Positions 1 to 4,909 of a stretch of DNA of 7,127 nucleotides are shown piece after piece (the first letter of the stretch is position 1; the number at the start of each line of letters is the position of its first letter). Under the pieces are notes generated by a model, which saw only the letters and a program-made list of their open reading frames with translations, made no database searches and was not told the DNA's origin. Source of the DNA: Dialister sp. UBA7295 (lineage in GTDB: Bacteria; Bacillota; Negativicutes; Veillonellales; Dialisteraceae); NCBI GenBank assembly GCA_002471975.1, contig DKQZ01000089.1:1-7127 (forward strand), read 5' to 3'. Both the position numbers and the translations under genes were made by a program.

Positions 1-18
1 AACTGATAACTAATAACT
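1..18. repeat. Heptanucleotide repeat, edge of array
   Basis: The window opens with AACT followed by the heptamers GATAACT (5-11) and AATAACT (12-18). These match the consensus RAYNRCT of two longer arrays at 4844-4885 and 6751-6799; GATAACT is also present at 4865-4871. The array probably extends to the left of the window. It lies beyond the 3' end of the leftward ATPase gene. No function is inferred. From 19 to 96 the DNA is AT-rich, with one small hairpin (CCCCAT at 63-68 with ATGGGG at 74-79) and no gene. Confidence 0.5.
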
Positions 19-96
19 ATTTCCCCTAAAGTTTTTAAATAATGATTTTTATTTTTGTACACCCCCATTTTTTATGGGGAGTCTGCACAGGCAATG

Positions 97-132
97 AAAA
101 ATGATTCCGCCAGAAGGAGCAGAATCATTTTT
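97..132 (-). terminator. Rho-independent terminator of the leftward ATPase gene
   Basis: An 11-bp perfect inverted repeat, AAAAATGATTC (97-107) and GAATCATTTTT (122-132), begins 13 bp beyond the stop codon of the leftward ATPase gene. Read on the minus strand the stem ends in a run of five T, as expected of an intrinsic terminator. The loop is long (14 nt) and the stem is AT-rich, so it may be of moderate strength. Because the stem has A and T tracts at its ends, it could also act on the plus strand. Confidence 0.6.
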
Positions 133-145
133 ATTACTTATGTTT

Positions 146-1375
146 TTATCCCAGATACTTGACGGGAATGACCAGCGTATCTCTGTCCAGGGCTGTCAGG
201 TTTTCTGCCATGCAAAGGATGGCGCCCGTGCCTCTTTTGAGGTTTGTCCGGTCCAGTACGGAGAAGCTGGAGGTCATCTTTTTCTCGGGATGGGCGGTCT
301 TTTTGATTTCTATGGGGTAGAGGGTGCCATTTTCTTCCAGCACCAGATCGATTTCCCTGCTGTCTTTATCCCGATAATAATAGATAAACGGCCTTTTGCC
401 ATTGTGCAGGTAACTTTTCATGATTTCGGAGACCACGTAGTTCTCAAAAAGGGCACCATTCATGGCTCCTGCCATCAGTACTTCCGGGGAAGTCCAGCGG
501 GTAAGGTAACTGACGAGACCGGTGTCATAGAAATAGAGTTTTGGCGTCTTGATGAGCCGCTTCAGTGTATTGTTTGAATAGGGATGGAGGTAGAAGATGA
601 GCCCCAGGGTTTCCAGAATATGGAGCCAGTTTTTTACCGTGGCCTGGTTGATGGCCGCTTCGTCGGCAATGGCTTTGTAATTTACGAGCTGACTGTCTTT
701 GGCGGCCAGAATGGTCATAAAATTAAAAATTTTGAGGGGATCCAGTCCGGCGGAAATATTTCTTGCATCTCTTTCTAAAAGAGTACGGATATAGGCGGAG
801 TAAAAAGTATTTCGCTCATTGGCTGCACCGCTCCGAAGGGCAGGCATGGAACCTTTCCATATTTCCTCAAAAACTTCAGGCGCTGAACGGGCCGGTACTT
901 TTTCTTTCCTTTGCAGCAGGCTTTCGAGAGAGACTTTGAATGGGGGCTGCGGGAGGCCATCTATTTCCGCCTGGGAAAGGGAGAATAAATTGAGCAGGGC
1001 CACCCGTCCGGCCAGGGATTCCTGCACGCCTTCCATGAGCCGGAAAAGCTGGGAGCCGGTGAGCCAGAAATCTCCCGGGCGATGGTCTCTGTCAATCATC
1101 ATTTTTATAGTGCGGAAAAGTTCCGGCGCATATTGCACTTCATCAATCAGGATGGGAGGCTTATGAATCTGGAAAAAGAGGGCTGGATCTCTCTTTGCCA
1201 GGGATAATTCTGTCAAATCATCCAGAGAAACATATTCGCGGGGAGCTCCTTCTTTCATCAGCTCCTGAAGCATGGTGGTTTTCCCGACCTGTCTGGGACC
1301 CGTAATCAGGATGGCTGCATATTCTTCGGAAAGCTCCAGCACTTTCTTTTGAAGGGTACGGGTTATGTAATTCAT
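146..1375 (-). CDS. AAA+ ATPase with DUF4143 domain, catalytically intact
   Basis: This 409-aa protein belongs to the bacterial/archaeal ATPase family that joins an N-terminal AAA domain (AAA_14 type) to a C-terminal DUF4143 domain. Visible motifs are Walker A GPRQVGKTT (26-34), Walker B ILIDE (75-79), sensor-1 TGSQ (106-109), LAGR with a likely arginine finger at R124, and GSMPAL (175-180) opening the C-terminal part. Near the end E341-I-D343 and IEIKK (355-359) give the E-x-D...E-x-K pattern of a PD-(D/E)xK-like nuclease fold. Everything expected for ATP hydrolysis is present. The start is supported by AAAGGAGA on the minus strand, ending 5 nt before the ATG. It is divergent from, and clearly paralogous to, the gene at 1741. 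The cellular role of this family is unknown; such genes are common in variable chromosomal regions. No signal peptide or membrane segment is seen, so the product is probably cytoplasmic. Confidence 0.93.
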   Translation of the reverse strand: MNYITRTLQKKVLELSEEYAAILITGPRQVGKTTMLQELMKEGAPREYVSLDDLTELSLAKRDPALFFQIHKPPILIDEVQYAPELFRTIKMMIDRDHRPGDFWLTGSQLFRLMEGVQESLAGRVALLNLFSLSQAEIDGLPQPPFKVSLESLLQRKEKVPARSAPEVFEEIWKGSMPALRSGAANERNTFYSAYIRTLLERDARNISAGLDPLKIFNFMTILAAKDSQLVNYKAIADEAAINQATVKNWLHILETLGLIFYLHPYSNNTLKRLIKTPKLYFYDTGLVSYLTRWTSPEVLMAGAMNGALFENYVVSEIMKSYLHNGKRPFIYYYRDKDSREIDLVLEENGTLYPIEIKKTAHPEKKMTSSFSVLDRTNLKRGTGAILCMAENLTALDRDTLVIPVKYLG

Positions 1376-1393
1376 GGGGGTCTCCTTTCGACC

Positions 1394-1417
1394 AAAATGT
1401 TATTGTAATAATATTTT
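1394..1417. promoter_or_regulatory. Inverted repeat over -10 of leftward ATPase promoter
   Basis: The arms AAAATGTTATT (1394-1404) and AATAATATTTT (1407-1417) are reverse complements at 10 of 11 positions around a central GT. The repeat covers most of the leftward promoter's -10 box and its expected start point near 1406, where a bound repressor would block transcription. The operator role is inferred from position and symmetry only. AT-rich promoter DNA can give such symmetry by chance. Confidence 0.4.
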
Positions 1418-1441
1418 AGCCGAAATTTATTGAGCTGACAA
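1413..1441 (-). promoter_or_regulatory. Promoter of the leftward ATPase gene
   Basis: On the minus strand TTGTCA (1441-1436) is followed after exactly 17 bp by TAAAAT (1418-1413), each one mismatch from the sigma-A consensus. The predicted start near 1406 would leave a 5' leader of about 30 nt containing the ribosome binding site. Confidence 0.7.
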
Positions 1442-1479
1442 GTTTATTTCGTGATGGCATCATGCTGAAAGTGTAAAAG

Positions 1480-1555
1480 GGCAGTCATCTTTTGGTATTT
1501 TGAGAAATACTTGTCAGATCACTGCCTTGGACCGCCTTTCCATGAAGAGGCGGTC
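1480..1555. other. Structured intergenic segment: two adjacent hairpins
   Basis: The 365-bp divergent region contains two hairpins in tandem. The first has outer arms GGCAGT (1480-1485) and ACTGCC (1521-1526), a C/C mismatch, ATCT (1487-1490) with AGAT (1516-1519), and an inner hairpin GTATTT (1495-1500) with AAATAC (1505-1510). The second has GACCGCCTTT (1530-1539) with AGAGGCGGTC (1546-1555), including one wobble, and is followed by a T-rich stretch (GTTTATTCCTTTTCTTT). On the plus strand this could be the end of a small RNA or an attenuator in a longer leader of the 1741 gene. On the minus strand the first hairpin is followed by CTTTT. No convincing promoter was found directly upstream in either direction. 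The function is not known, and the remaining intergenic DNA shows no gene. Confidence 0.4.
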
Positions 1556-1638
1556 GTTTATTCCTTTTCTTTGGAAATTATTGAAAATGGCCTGTTATTC
1601 CATCTGACCATGATGGTATGGGGACCGCTCGCGTTTTG

Positions 1639-1650
1639 CTGTCATGACAG
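1639..1650. promoter_or_regulatory. 12-bp perfect palindrome upstream of the rightward ATPase promoter
   Basis: CTGTCATGACAG is a perfect palindrome centred about 31 bp upstream of the -35 box of the rightward promoter. A shorter one, ACCAT-G-ATGGT, lies at 1607-1617. Both are candidate protein-binding sites in the divergent region. No regulator can be named. Confidence 0.3.
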
Positions 1651-1675
1651 TAAATGTTAAACGATGGGCCTGTCC

Positions 1676-1704
1676 TTGTTATCTATTCTTTTTTCAGTTA
1701 CAAT
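1676..1704 (+). promoter_or_regulatory. Promoter of the rightward ATPase gene
   Basis: TTGTTA (1676-1681), a 17-bp spacer and TACAAT (1699-1704) make a credible sigma-A promoter. The start point would be near 1711, about 30 nt ahead of the ATG at 1741. The -35 matches consensus at 4 of 6 positions and the -10 at 5 of 6. The downstream YigZ-family gene probably shares it. Confidence 0.6.
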
Positions 1705-1740
1705 AAGAACGGAAAGTAATTAGAAATGGAGGGGAGTTTC

Positions 1741-2964
1741 ATGAATTACATAGTTCGCACGCTGGAGAAGACGGTTCTGGAGCTCTCCGGTGAGTATGCG
1801 ATGATCCTGGTGGCGGGGCCCCGGGGTTCCGGGAAGACCACCATGCTTCGTAAAATGGCAGACGACAGGGGCATGAATTTCGTCACATTGAAGGAGGAAG
1901 GGGAAAAAGCACTGGCAGAGAGGGACCCGGAGGGGTTCCTGGAAGAACACAGGCCTCCTCTTTTTGTGGATCATATCGATGAAGTGCCTTCTCTGCTTTC
2001 AGCCCTGCAGCAATGGGCTCACGGGACGGAAAGGAAGGGAGTCATCTGGCTGGCGGCCAGGGATGGGGAGGAAGTCATCCGGAATTCGCCGGTGACCCTG
2101 GCGGGAGACCTGATCCTTCTGCACCTGCTCCCTTTGTCCCAGGCGGAAATCGATGGCCTGGACCTTCCGCCTTTCCGGCTGCCCCTTTCTATTTCCAAAG
2201 AGGACAGGAAGAAATATCCTTCCCGGTCGGGGACTGAAATCTATAAGGAAATATGGACCGGTTCCTTCCCGGCCATCCGGGGCGGAGCGGTAGAGCGGAA
2301 TGTGTACTATGCGGGCTATGTGACCAATCTCATCGAGGAAGATGTGAAGGGGCTCACCAGACTCCGGAGCAGCCGCAGATTTCTTGATTTCCTCATGGAT
2401 CTGGCGGCCTGGGACGGACAGTCCCTCAATTATGACGGCATAGCCCGGGAAACGGGAGTGACCGCCATTACGGCGAGGAAATGGGTCCGGATTCTGGAGG
2501 AGCTGGGCATCCTTTTCCTCCTTCCCGCTTACCGTCATGCGGCTTTGAAACGGGGTGTCCGCACGCCGAAACTGTATTTCATCGATACAGGACTTGTCTG
2601 TTATCTCCGCAGCCGGAAATCCCCGGCTGCGGCCATGGCAGGGGCCCTGAAAGAAGTGCTTTTTGAAAATTATGTGGTTTCGGAAATACGGAAAAGCTAT
2701 ATCCATCGCGGGAAAAAAGCGGATCTTTACTATTACCGGGAACCAAATCGCTGGGAAATCCAGCTGCTTGCGGAGCATGAAGAAACCATATTTCCACTGG
2801 AAATCGATACGACTACCCATCCTGCCCTGTCCCGGGCAGAGGATTTCACCCTTCTGGATGGGGCAGGACTTCCCCGGAGCCCGGGGTCCGTGCTCTGCCT
2901 GATGCAGGGCGTAAGGGATCTGGGGCGGGGAATCATGGCTTTTTCCGTGAATTTCCTGGGCTGA
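1741..2964 (+). CDS. AAA+/DUF4143 paralog with lost catalytic residues (pseudo-ATPase)
   Basis: This 407-aa protein aligns over its whole length with the protein of 146-1375 (shared stretches include LSQAEIDGL, TPKLYF, LFENYVVSEI). The ATG at 1741 is preferred over the in-frame ATG at 1726, because GGAGGGGAG (1728-1736) is the ribosome binding site and the paralog also begins MNYI. Walker A GPRGSGKTT (26-34) is kept. Walker B has become LFVDH (74-78, Glu to His), the sensor-1 TGS has become AAR (105-107), LAGR has become LAGD (120-123), and the nuclease-like EID/EIK pair has become EIQ (339-341) and EID (354-356). ATP binding may persist, but hydrolysis and any C-terminal nuclease activity should be weak or absent. 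The ORF has no frameshift or stop and has good expression signals, so it looks selected for rather than decaying. It appears more GC-rich than its paralog. A role as regulatory partner of the intact paralog is only a hypothesis. Confidence 0.9.
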   Translation: MNYIVRTLEKTVLELSGEYAMILVAGPRGSGKTTMLRKMADDRGMNFVTLKEEGEKALAERDPEGFLEEHRPPLFVDHIDEVPSLLSALQQWAHGTERKGVIWLAARDGEEVIRNSPVTLAGDLILLHLLPLSQAEIDGLDLPPFRLPLSISKEDRKKYPSRSGTEIYKEIWTGSFPAIRGGAVERNVYYAGYVTNLIEEDVKGLTRLRSSRRFLDFLMDLAAWDGQSLNYDGIARETGVTAITARKWVRILEELGILFLLPAYRHAALKRGVRTPKLYFIDTGLVCYLRSRKSPAAAMAGALKEVLFENYVVSEIRKSYIHRGKKADLYYYREPNRWEIQLLAEHEETIFPLEIDTTTHPALSRAEDFTLLDGAGLPRSPGSVLCLMQGVRDLGRGIMAFSVNFLG

Positions 2965-2989
2965 ATTTCAATATTTCATCGGAGGTCCC

Positions 2990-3628
2990 ATGCTGATTCC
3001 CTATGCCGCGCCGGCGGAACCGTTTCATAAGGAAACGGAAATCAAAAAATCCATATTCATCGCCCATCTGGTGCCGGTCACTTCCGAAGAAGAGGCCCGG
3101 CAGTCGCTGGAGGGATTTCGGAAACAATATAAAGATGCCACCCATAACTGTTATGCCTGGCGCATCGGGACGGAAAGGGTCCTGGAGAAATCGGGGGATG
3201 ACGGAGAGCCCCAGGGAACGGCGGGCCATCCCATGCTTCATGTGCTCCAGATGCAGAAATTGACCAACGTCCTGGCCGTGGTGACCCGTTACTTTGGCGG
3301 CATCAAACTGGGGGCGGGCGGACTTACAAGGGCCTACAGCGGATCCCTGGCGGATGCGGTGAAAGAGGCGTCCATCGTCATTTACACACCCTATGAATGC
3401 TATGAAATCATCCTGCCCTATCCGGCGGTGGGAGGATTTGAAAATTATATCAAAGACAAGGATATCATCGTCAGAAATCGCAGCTTTGCGGACAAAGTGC
3501 GGATGACCATCCTCTGCCTCCCGGGCGAGGCAAAAACCCATCTCCGCTTCTTCACCGATCTCACAGGGGGAAAGGCGGGAATCGATAAATTGGGGGAGGA
3601 GTATGTGAAGATTCGTCGGAGTCATTAG
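2990..3628 (+). CDS. yigZ: YigZ/IMPACT family protein (UPF0029)
   Basis: This 212-aa protein carries the family signature in two blocks: GDDGEPQGTAGHPML (69-83) and TRYFGGIKLGAGGLTRAY (99-116). The N-terminal domain is followed by a C-terminal DUF1949-like domain from about residue 136. The length is typical for bacterial YigZ. Eukaryotic IMPACT relatives bind the Gcn1 translation-stress system; the bacterial function is poorly defined, and cytoplasmic nucleic acid or ribosome-related roles have been proposed. GGAGGT (2981-2986) precedes the ATG. The gene begins 25 bp after the stop of the pseudo-ATPase gene and has no evident promoter of its own, so the two are probably cotranscribed. The last codons (Ser, His, stop) lie inside the repeat array that starts at 3619, so the original C-terminus may have been replaced. 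No clear intrinsic terminator follows directly. Confidence 0.93.
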   Translation: MLIPYAAPAEPFHKETEIKKSIFIAHLVPVTSEEEARQSLEGFRKQYKDATHNCYAWRIGTERVLEKSGDDGEPQGTAGHPMLHVLQMQKLTNVLAVVTRYFGGIKLGAGGLTRAYSGSLADAVKEASIVIYTPYECYEIILPYPAVGGFENYIKDKDIIVRNRSFADKVRMTILCLPGEAKTHLRFFTDLTGGKAGIDKLGEEYVKIRRSH

Positions 3629-3831
3629 TCATATACTGTGGTCTGAGTCAGTTACGGTTTTCGGGATTAGCCTCACATCGACATGTCCCTTTCGAGTCCA
3701 TTCCGAAATTTCGGGGTGCGGGATGCGGGGTGCGGGAAGGATTGGCTGCTGATGCAGCCAATGATTTTATATGGGAACTGACGAGACGATTGGCAGTTAC
3801 CCGGGGTTGAGTCTCGTACGGTATTCGTGAG
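3619..3831. repeat. Repeat unit 1 (short) with its 5' lead-in
   Basis: The lead-in GAGTCATTAGTC...TTCGGG (3619-3666) matches the sequence before unit 3 (4102-4150). Then follow four heptamers (TTTCGGG, GTGCGGG, ATGCGGG, GTGCGGG; 3709-3736) and AAGG. The hairpin is ATTGGCTGC (3741-3749), loop TGAT, GCAGCCAAT (3754-3762). In the tail GGGAACTG (3773-3780) can pair with CAGTTACCC (3794-3802, one bulged A), and ACGAGAC (3781-3787) with GTCTCGT (3811-3817). The two pairings interleave, as in an H-type pseudoknot. Confidence 0.75.
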
Positions 3832-4150
3832 TTAGCCTCACCACGGCACGCCCCATTCGAGAAAATTTCGAGATTTCGTGATTCGTGGTTCGTGGTTCGT
3901 GAAGGTATTGCCGCTGATGCGGCAATGAGTATATATGGGGACTTTCCCAGGCGTGTTAGTTTTCCCGATGAGACACTGGCGGTTATTCATCGATGGCGAC
4001 CTGCTCCCCGCGTTAGGGGAGCTCCCGACAGGGTGAAGGGGCGTACGATCGTAACCATCGGAACTGACTCTGAATGGTTCATGCGTACCGTAATTATCTT
4101 TGAGTCATTAGTCAGATATGGCGGCTTGAGTCAGCTTCGGTATTCGTGAG
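3832..4150. repeat. Repeat unit 2 (long)
   Basis: Four heptamers of a different type occupy the homologous position: TTTCGTG, ATTCGTG, GTTCGTG, GTTCGTG (3874-3901). The hairpin is ATTGCCGC (3907-3914), loop TGAT, GCGGCAAT (3919-3926). Both stem arms differ from unit 1 while pairing is kept. After TATATGGGG the unit departs from the short type and continues through the CTCCCC module at 4002-4101, then the lead-in of unit 3 from 4102. Confidence 0.72.
4002..4101. repeat. CTCCCC hairpin module, copy A
   Basis: GCTCCCC (4003-4009) pairs with GGGGAGC (4016-4022) around GCGTTA. A mini-hairpin CCC-GACA-GGG (4024-4033) and TGAAGGGGCGTACGAT follow. The copy at 4631-4729 matches over about 100 bp, ending in ATCTTTG in both. 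The layout of a CTCCCC/GGGGAG stem followed by a second small stem and GAAGGGG recalls an extragenic repeat type common in gut Clostridia and Negativicutes. That resemblance is from memory and was not searched. Confidence 0.65.
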
Positions 4151-4308
4151 TTAGCCTCATATCGACATGCCCCTTTCGAGTCCATTCTGAAATTTCGGGA
4201 TGCGGGGTGCGGGAAGGATTGGCTGCTGATGCAGCCAATGATTTTATATGGGAACTGACGAGACGATGGGCAGTTACCCGGGTTTGAGTCTCGTATGATG
4301 TTCTTGGG
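4151..4308. repeat. Repeat unit 3 (short)
   Basis: This is a close copy of unit 1 but 7 bp shorter, because it has three heptamers (TTTCGGG, ATGCGGG, GTGCGGG; 4193-4213) instead of four. The hairpin ATTGGCTGC-TGAT-GCAGCCAAT spans 4218-4239. In the tail GGGAACTG (4250-4257) matches CAGTTACCC (4271-4279), and ACGAGAC (4258-4264) matches GTCTCGT (4288-4294), repeating the interleaved pairing of unit 1. Confidence 0.75.
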
Positions 4309-4473
4309 TTAGCCTCACCACGGCACGCCCCGTTCGAGAAAATTTCGAGATTTCGTGGTTCGTGATTCGTGGTTCGGGAAGGATTGGCTGCTGATGCAGC
4401 CAATGATTATATATGGGAACTGACGAGATGATGGGCAGTTACCCGGGTTTGAGTCTCATACGGCTTTCGGGTC
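4309..4473. repeat. Repeat unit 4 (short, chimeric)
   Basis: The heptamers are of the unit 2 type (TTTCGTG, GTTCGTG, ATTCGTG, GTTCGGG; 4351-4378), but the hairpin ATTGGCTGC-TGAT-GCAGCCAAT (4383-4404) and tail are of the unit 1/3 type, so the unit looks like a chimera. In the tail GGGAACTG (4415-4422) pairs with CAGTTACCC (4436-4444). ACGAGAT (4423-4429) pairs less well with GTCTCAT (4453-4459), with one mismatch and one wobble. Confidence 0.72.
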
Positions 4474-4777
4474 TTAGCCTCACCACGGCATATGGCTTTC
4501 AGCCCATTTTCGAGATTTTGGGGGTATCGGGGAGGTGCGGCGCTGATGCGCCGCACCTTTGTATGGGTAATGTGCACAGGCGAGGCGGATTGACTTTTGT
4601 GACACTCATAGTCCGACATCGCTCATGACTTGCTCCCCGCGTTAGGGGAGTTCCCGACAGGGTGAAGGGGCGTACGATGGCCGCCATCGGAATTGACTAT
4701 ACATGTTCCATGCGTAACGTATATCTTTGTACAGTTTGGCAGTTGCTGTGGATTGGAGCTCATACAGTATTCGGGAG
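4474..4777. repeat. Repeat unit 5 (long)
   Basis: The heptamer block has degenerated (4510-4533). The hairpin is the strongest of the array: AGGTGCGGCGC (4533-4543), loop TGAT, GCGCCGCACCT (4548-4558), 11 bp and GC-rich, followed by TTGTATGGG. Its stem sequence is unrelated to those of units 1-4, but loop and position are kept. The unit then follows unit 2 (shared CAGGCG, GACACT and CATCG at similar distances) and contains module copy B at 4631. Confidence 0.7.
4631..4729. repeat. CTCCCC hairpin module, copy B
   Basis: CTCCCC (4633-4638) pairs with GGGGAG (4645-4650) around GCGTTA. CCC-GACA-GGG and TGAAGGGGCGTACGAT follow, nearly identical to copy A. The next part, CCATCGGAATTGACT to ATCTTTG, matches copy A more loosely. 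The flanking G-C pair of copy A is lost here (GGGGAGT). Confidence 0.65.
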
Positions 4778-4843
4778 TCAGCCTTACATCGGTGAGCCCT
4801 TTCGAGTCCATTTCCCGGATTTCGGAGTTATCGGGGACTTTTG
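4778..4843. repeat. Repeat unit 6, truncated
   Basis: TCAGCCTTACATCG, CCCTTTCGAGTCCATT, a degenerate TTTCGGA block and TATCGGGGA follow the order of the other units. The copy stops where the TGAT hairpin should begin, and the heptamer array at 4844 takes its place. This marks the right edge of the array. Confidence 0.6.
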
Positions 4844-4885
4844 GACAACTGATAACCGAAAACTGATAACTAACGGCTGAAAACG
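4844..4885. repeat. Heptanucleotide array RAYNRCT
   Basis: Six consecutive 7-bp units can be read in phase: GACAACT, GATAACC, GAAAACT, GATAACT, AACGGCT, GAAAACG. The same consensus recurs at 6751-6799 and at the left edge of the window. The array resembles in kind the short tandemly repeated heptamers known from cyanobacteria. It separates the hairpin array from the ribosome binding site of the gene at 4910. No good promoter was found for that gene. Confidence 0.6.
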
Positions 4886-4909
4886 AAAAACCATCAAAGG
4901 AGCAGAATT

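Larger units (their letters stand above)
3619..4843. repeat. Array of six related extragenic repeat units with TGAT-loop hairpins
   Basis: This 1.2-kb segment has no credible gene. It consists of diverged copies of one element, recognised by the block TTAGCCTCA (3667, 3832, 4151, 4309, 4474 and, as TCAGCCTTA, 4778). The spacings are 165, 319, 158, 165 and 304 bp, so short and long units occur in the order short, long, short, short, long, truncated. The usual unit contains TTAGCCTCA, a CCC-TTCGAG block, a small heptamer array, a hairpin with a TGAT loop, then TATGGG. Short units end in a pairing-rich tail; long units continue into a CTCCCC hairpin module. The left edge is set by GAGTCATTAGTC at 3619, repeated at 4102, with no similarity further upstream. 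Open frames inside it arise from the repeats and have no gene-like features. Whether it acts as DNA or as RNA is unknown. Confidence 0.85.

Noticed and set aside
63..92. Possible repeat-unit tail at the left edge (TATGGGGAGTCTGCACAGGC)
   Set aside because: It resembles the TATGGG...TGCACAGGC stretch of unit 5, but the match is short and no hairpin with a TGAT loop precedes it, so it is not annotated.
113..126. Match AAGGAGCAGAAT shared with the leader at 4899-4909
   Set aside because: It is a short match involving a Shine-Dalgarno-like string; in the first place it is part of a terminator loop and stem, so it is probably chance.
1999..2820. 273-aa open frame on the minus strand
   Set aside because: It lies fully antisense to the well-supported ATPase gene, is rich in Arg/Pro/Phe with no domain motif, and has no convincing ribosome binding site; it is a shadow of the codon use on the other strand.
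2933..3625. 230-aa open frame on the minus strand
   Set aside because: It is antisense to the YigZ-family gene, which carries a clear signature; the reverse frame has no recognisable features.
3892..4149. 85-aa plus-strand frame inside the repeat array
   Set aside because: It runs through the hairpin and CTCCCC module of unit 2; its composition follows the repeat, and no ribosome binding site is seen.
4131..4811. Several 62-90 aa frames on both strands in the repeat array
   Set aside because: They are repeat-derived: the protein NPSRT...EPRNLEIF pattern simply translates the heptamers, and the frames repeat with the units.
3619..4843. CRISPR array
   Set aside because: Repeats are long, diverged and of unequal spacing, without short identical repeats and unique spacers; no cas gene is present.
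3619..4843. Insertion sequence or transposon
   Set aside because: No transposase frame, no terminal inverted repeats at the edges and no clear target duplication were found.
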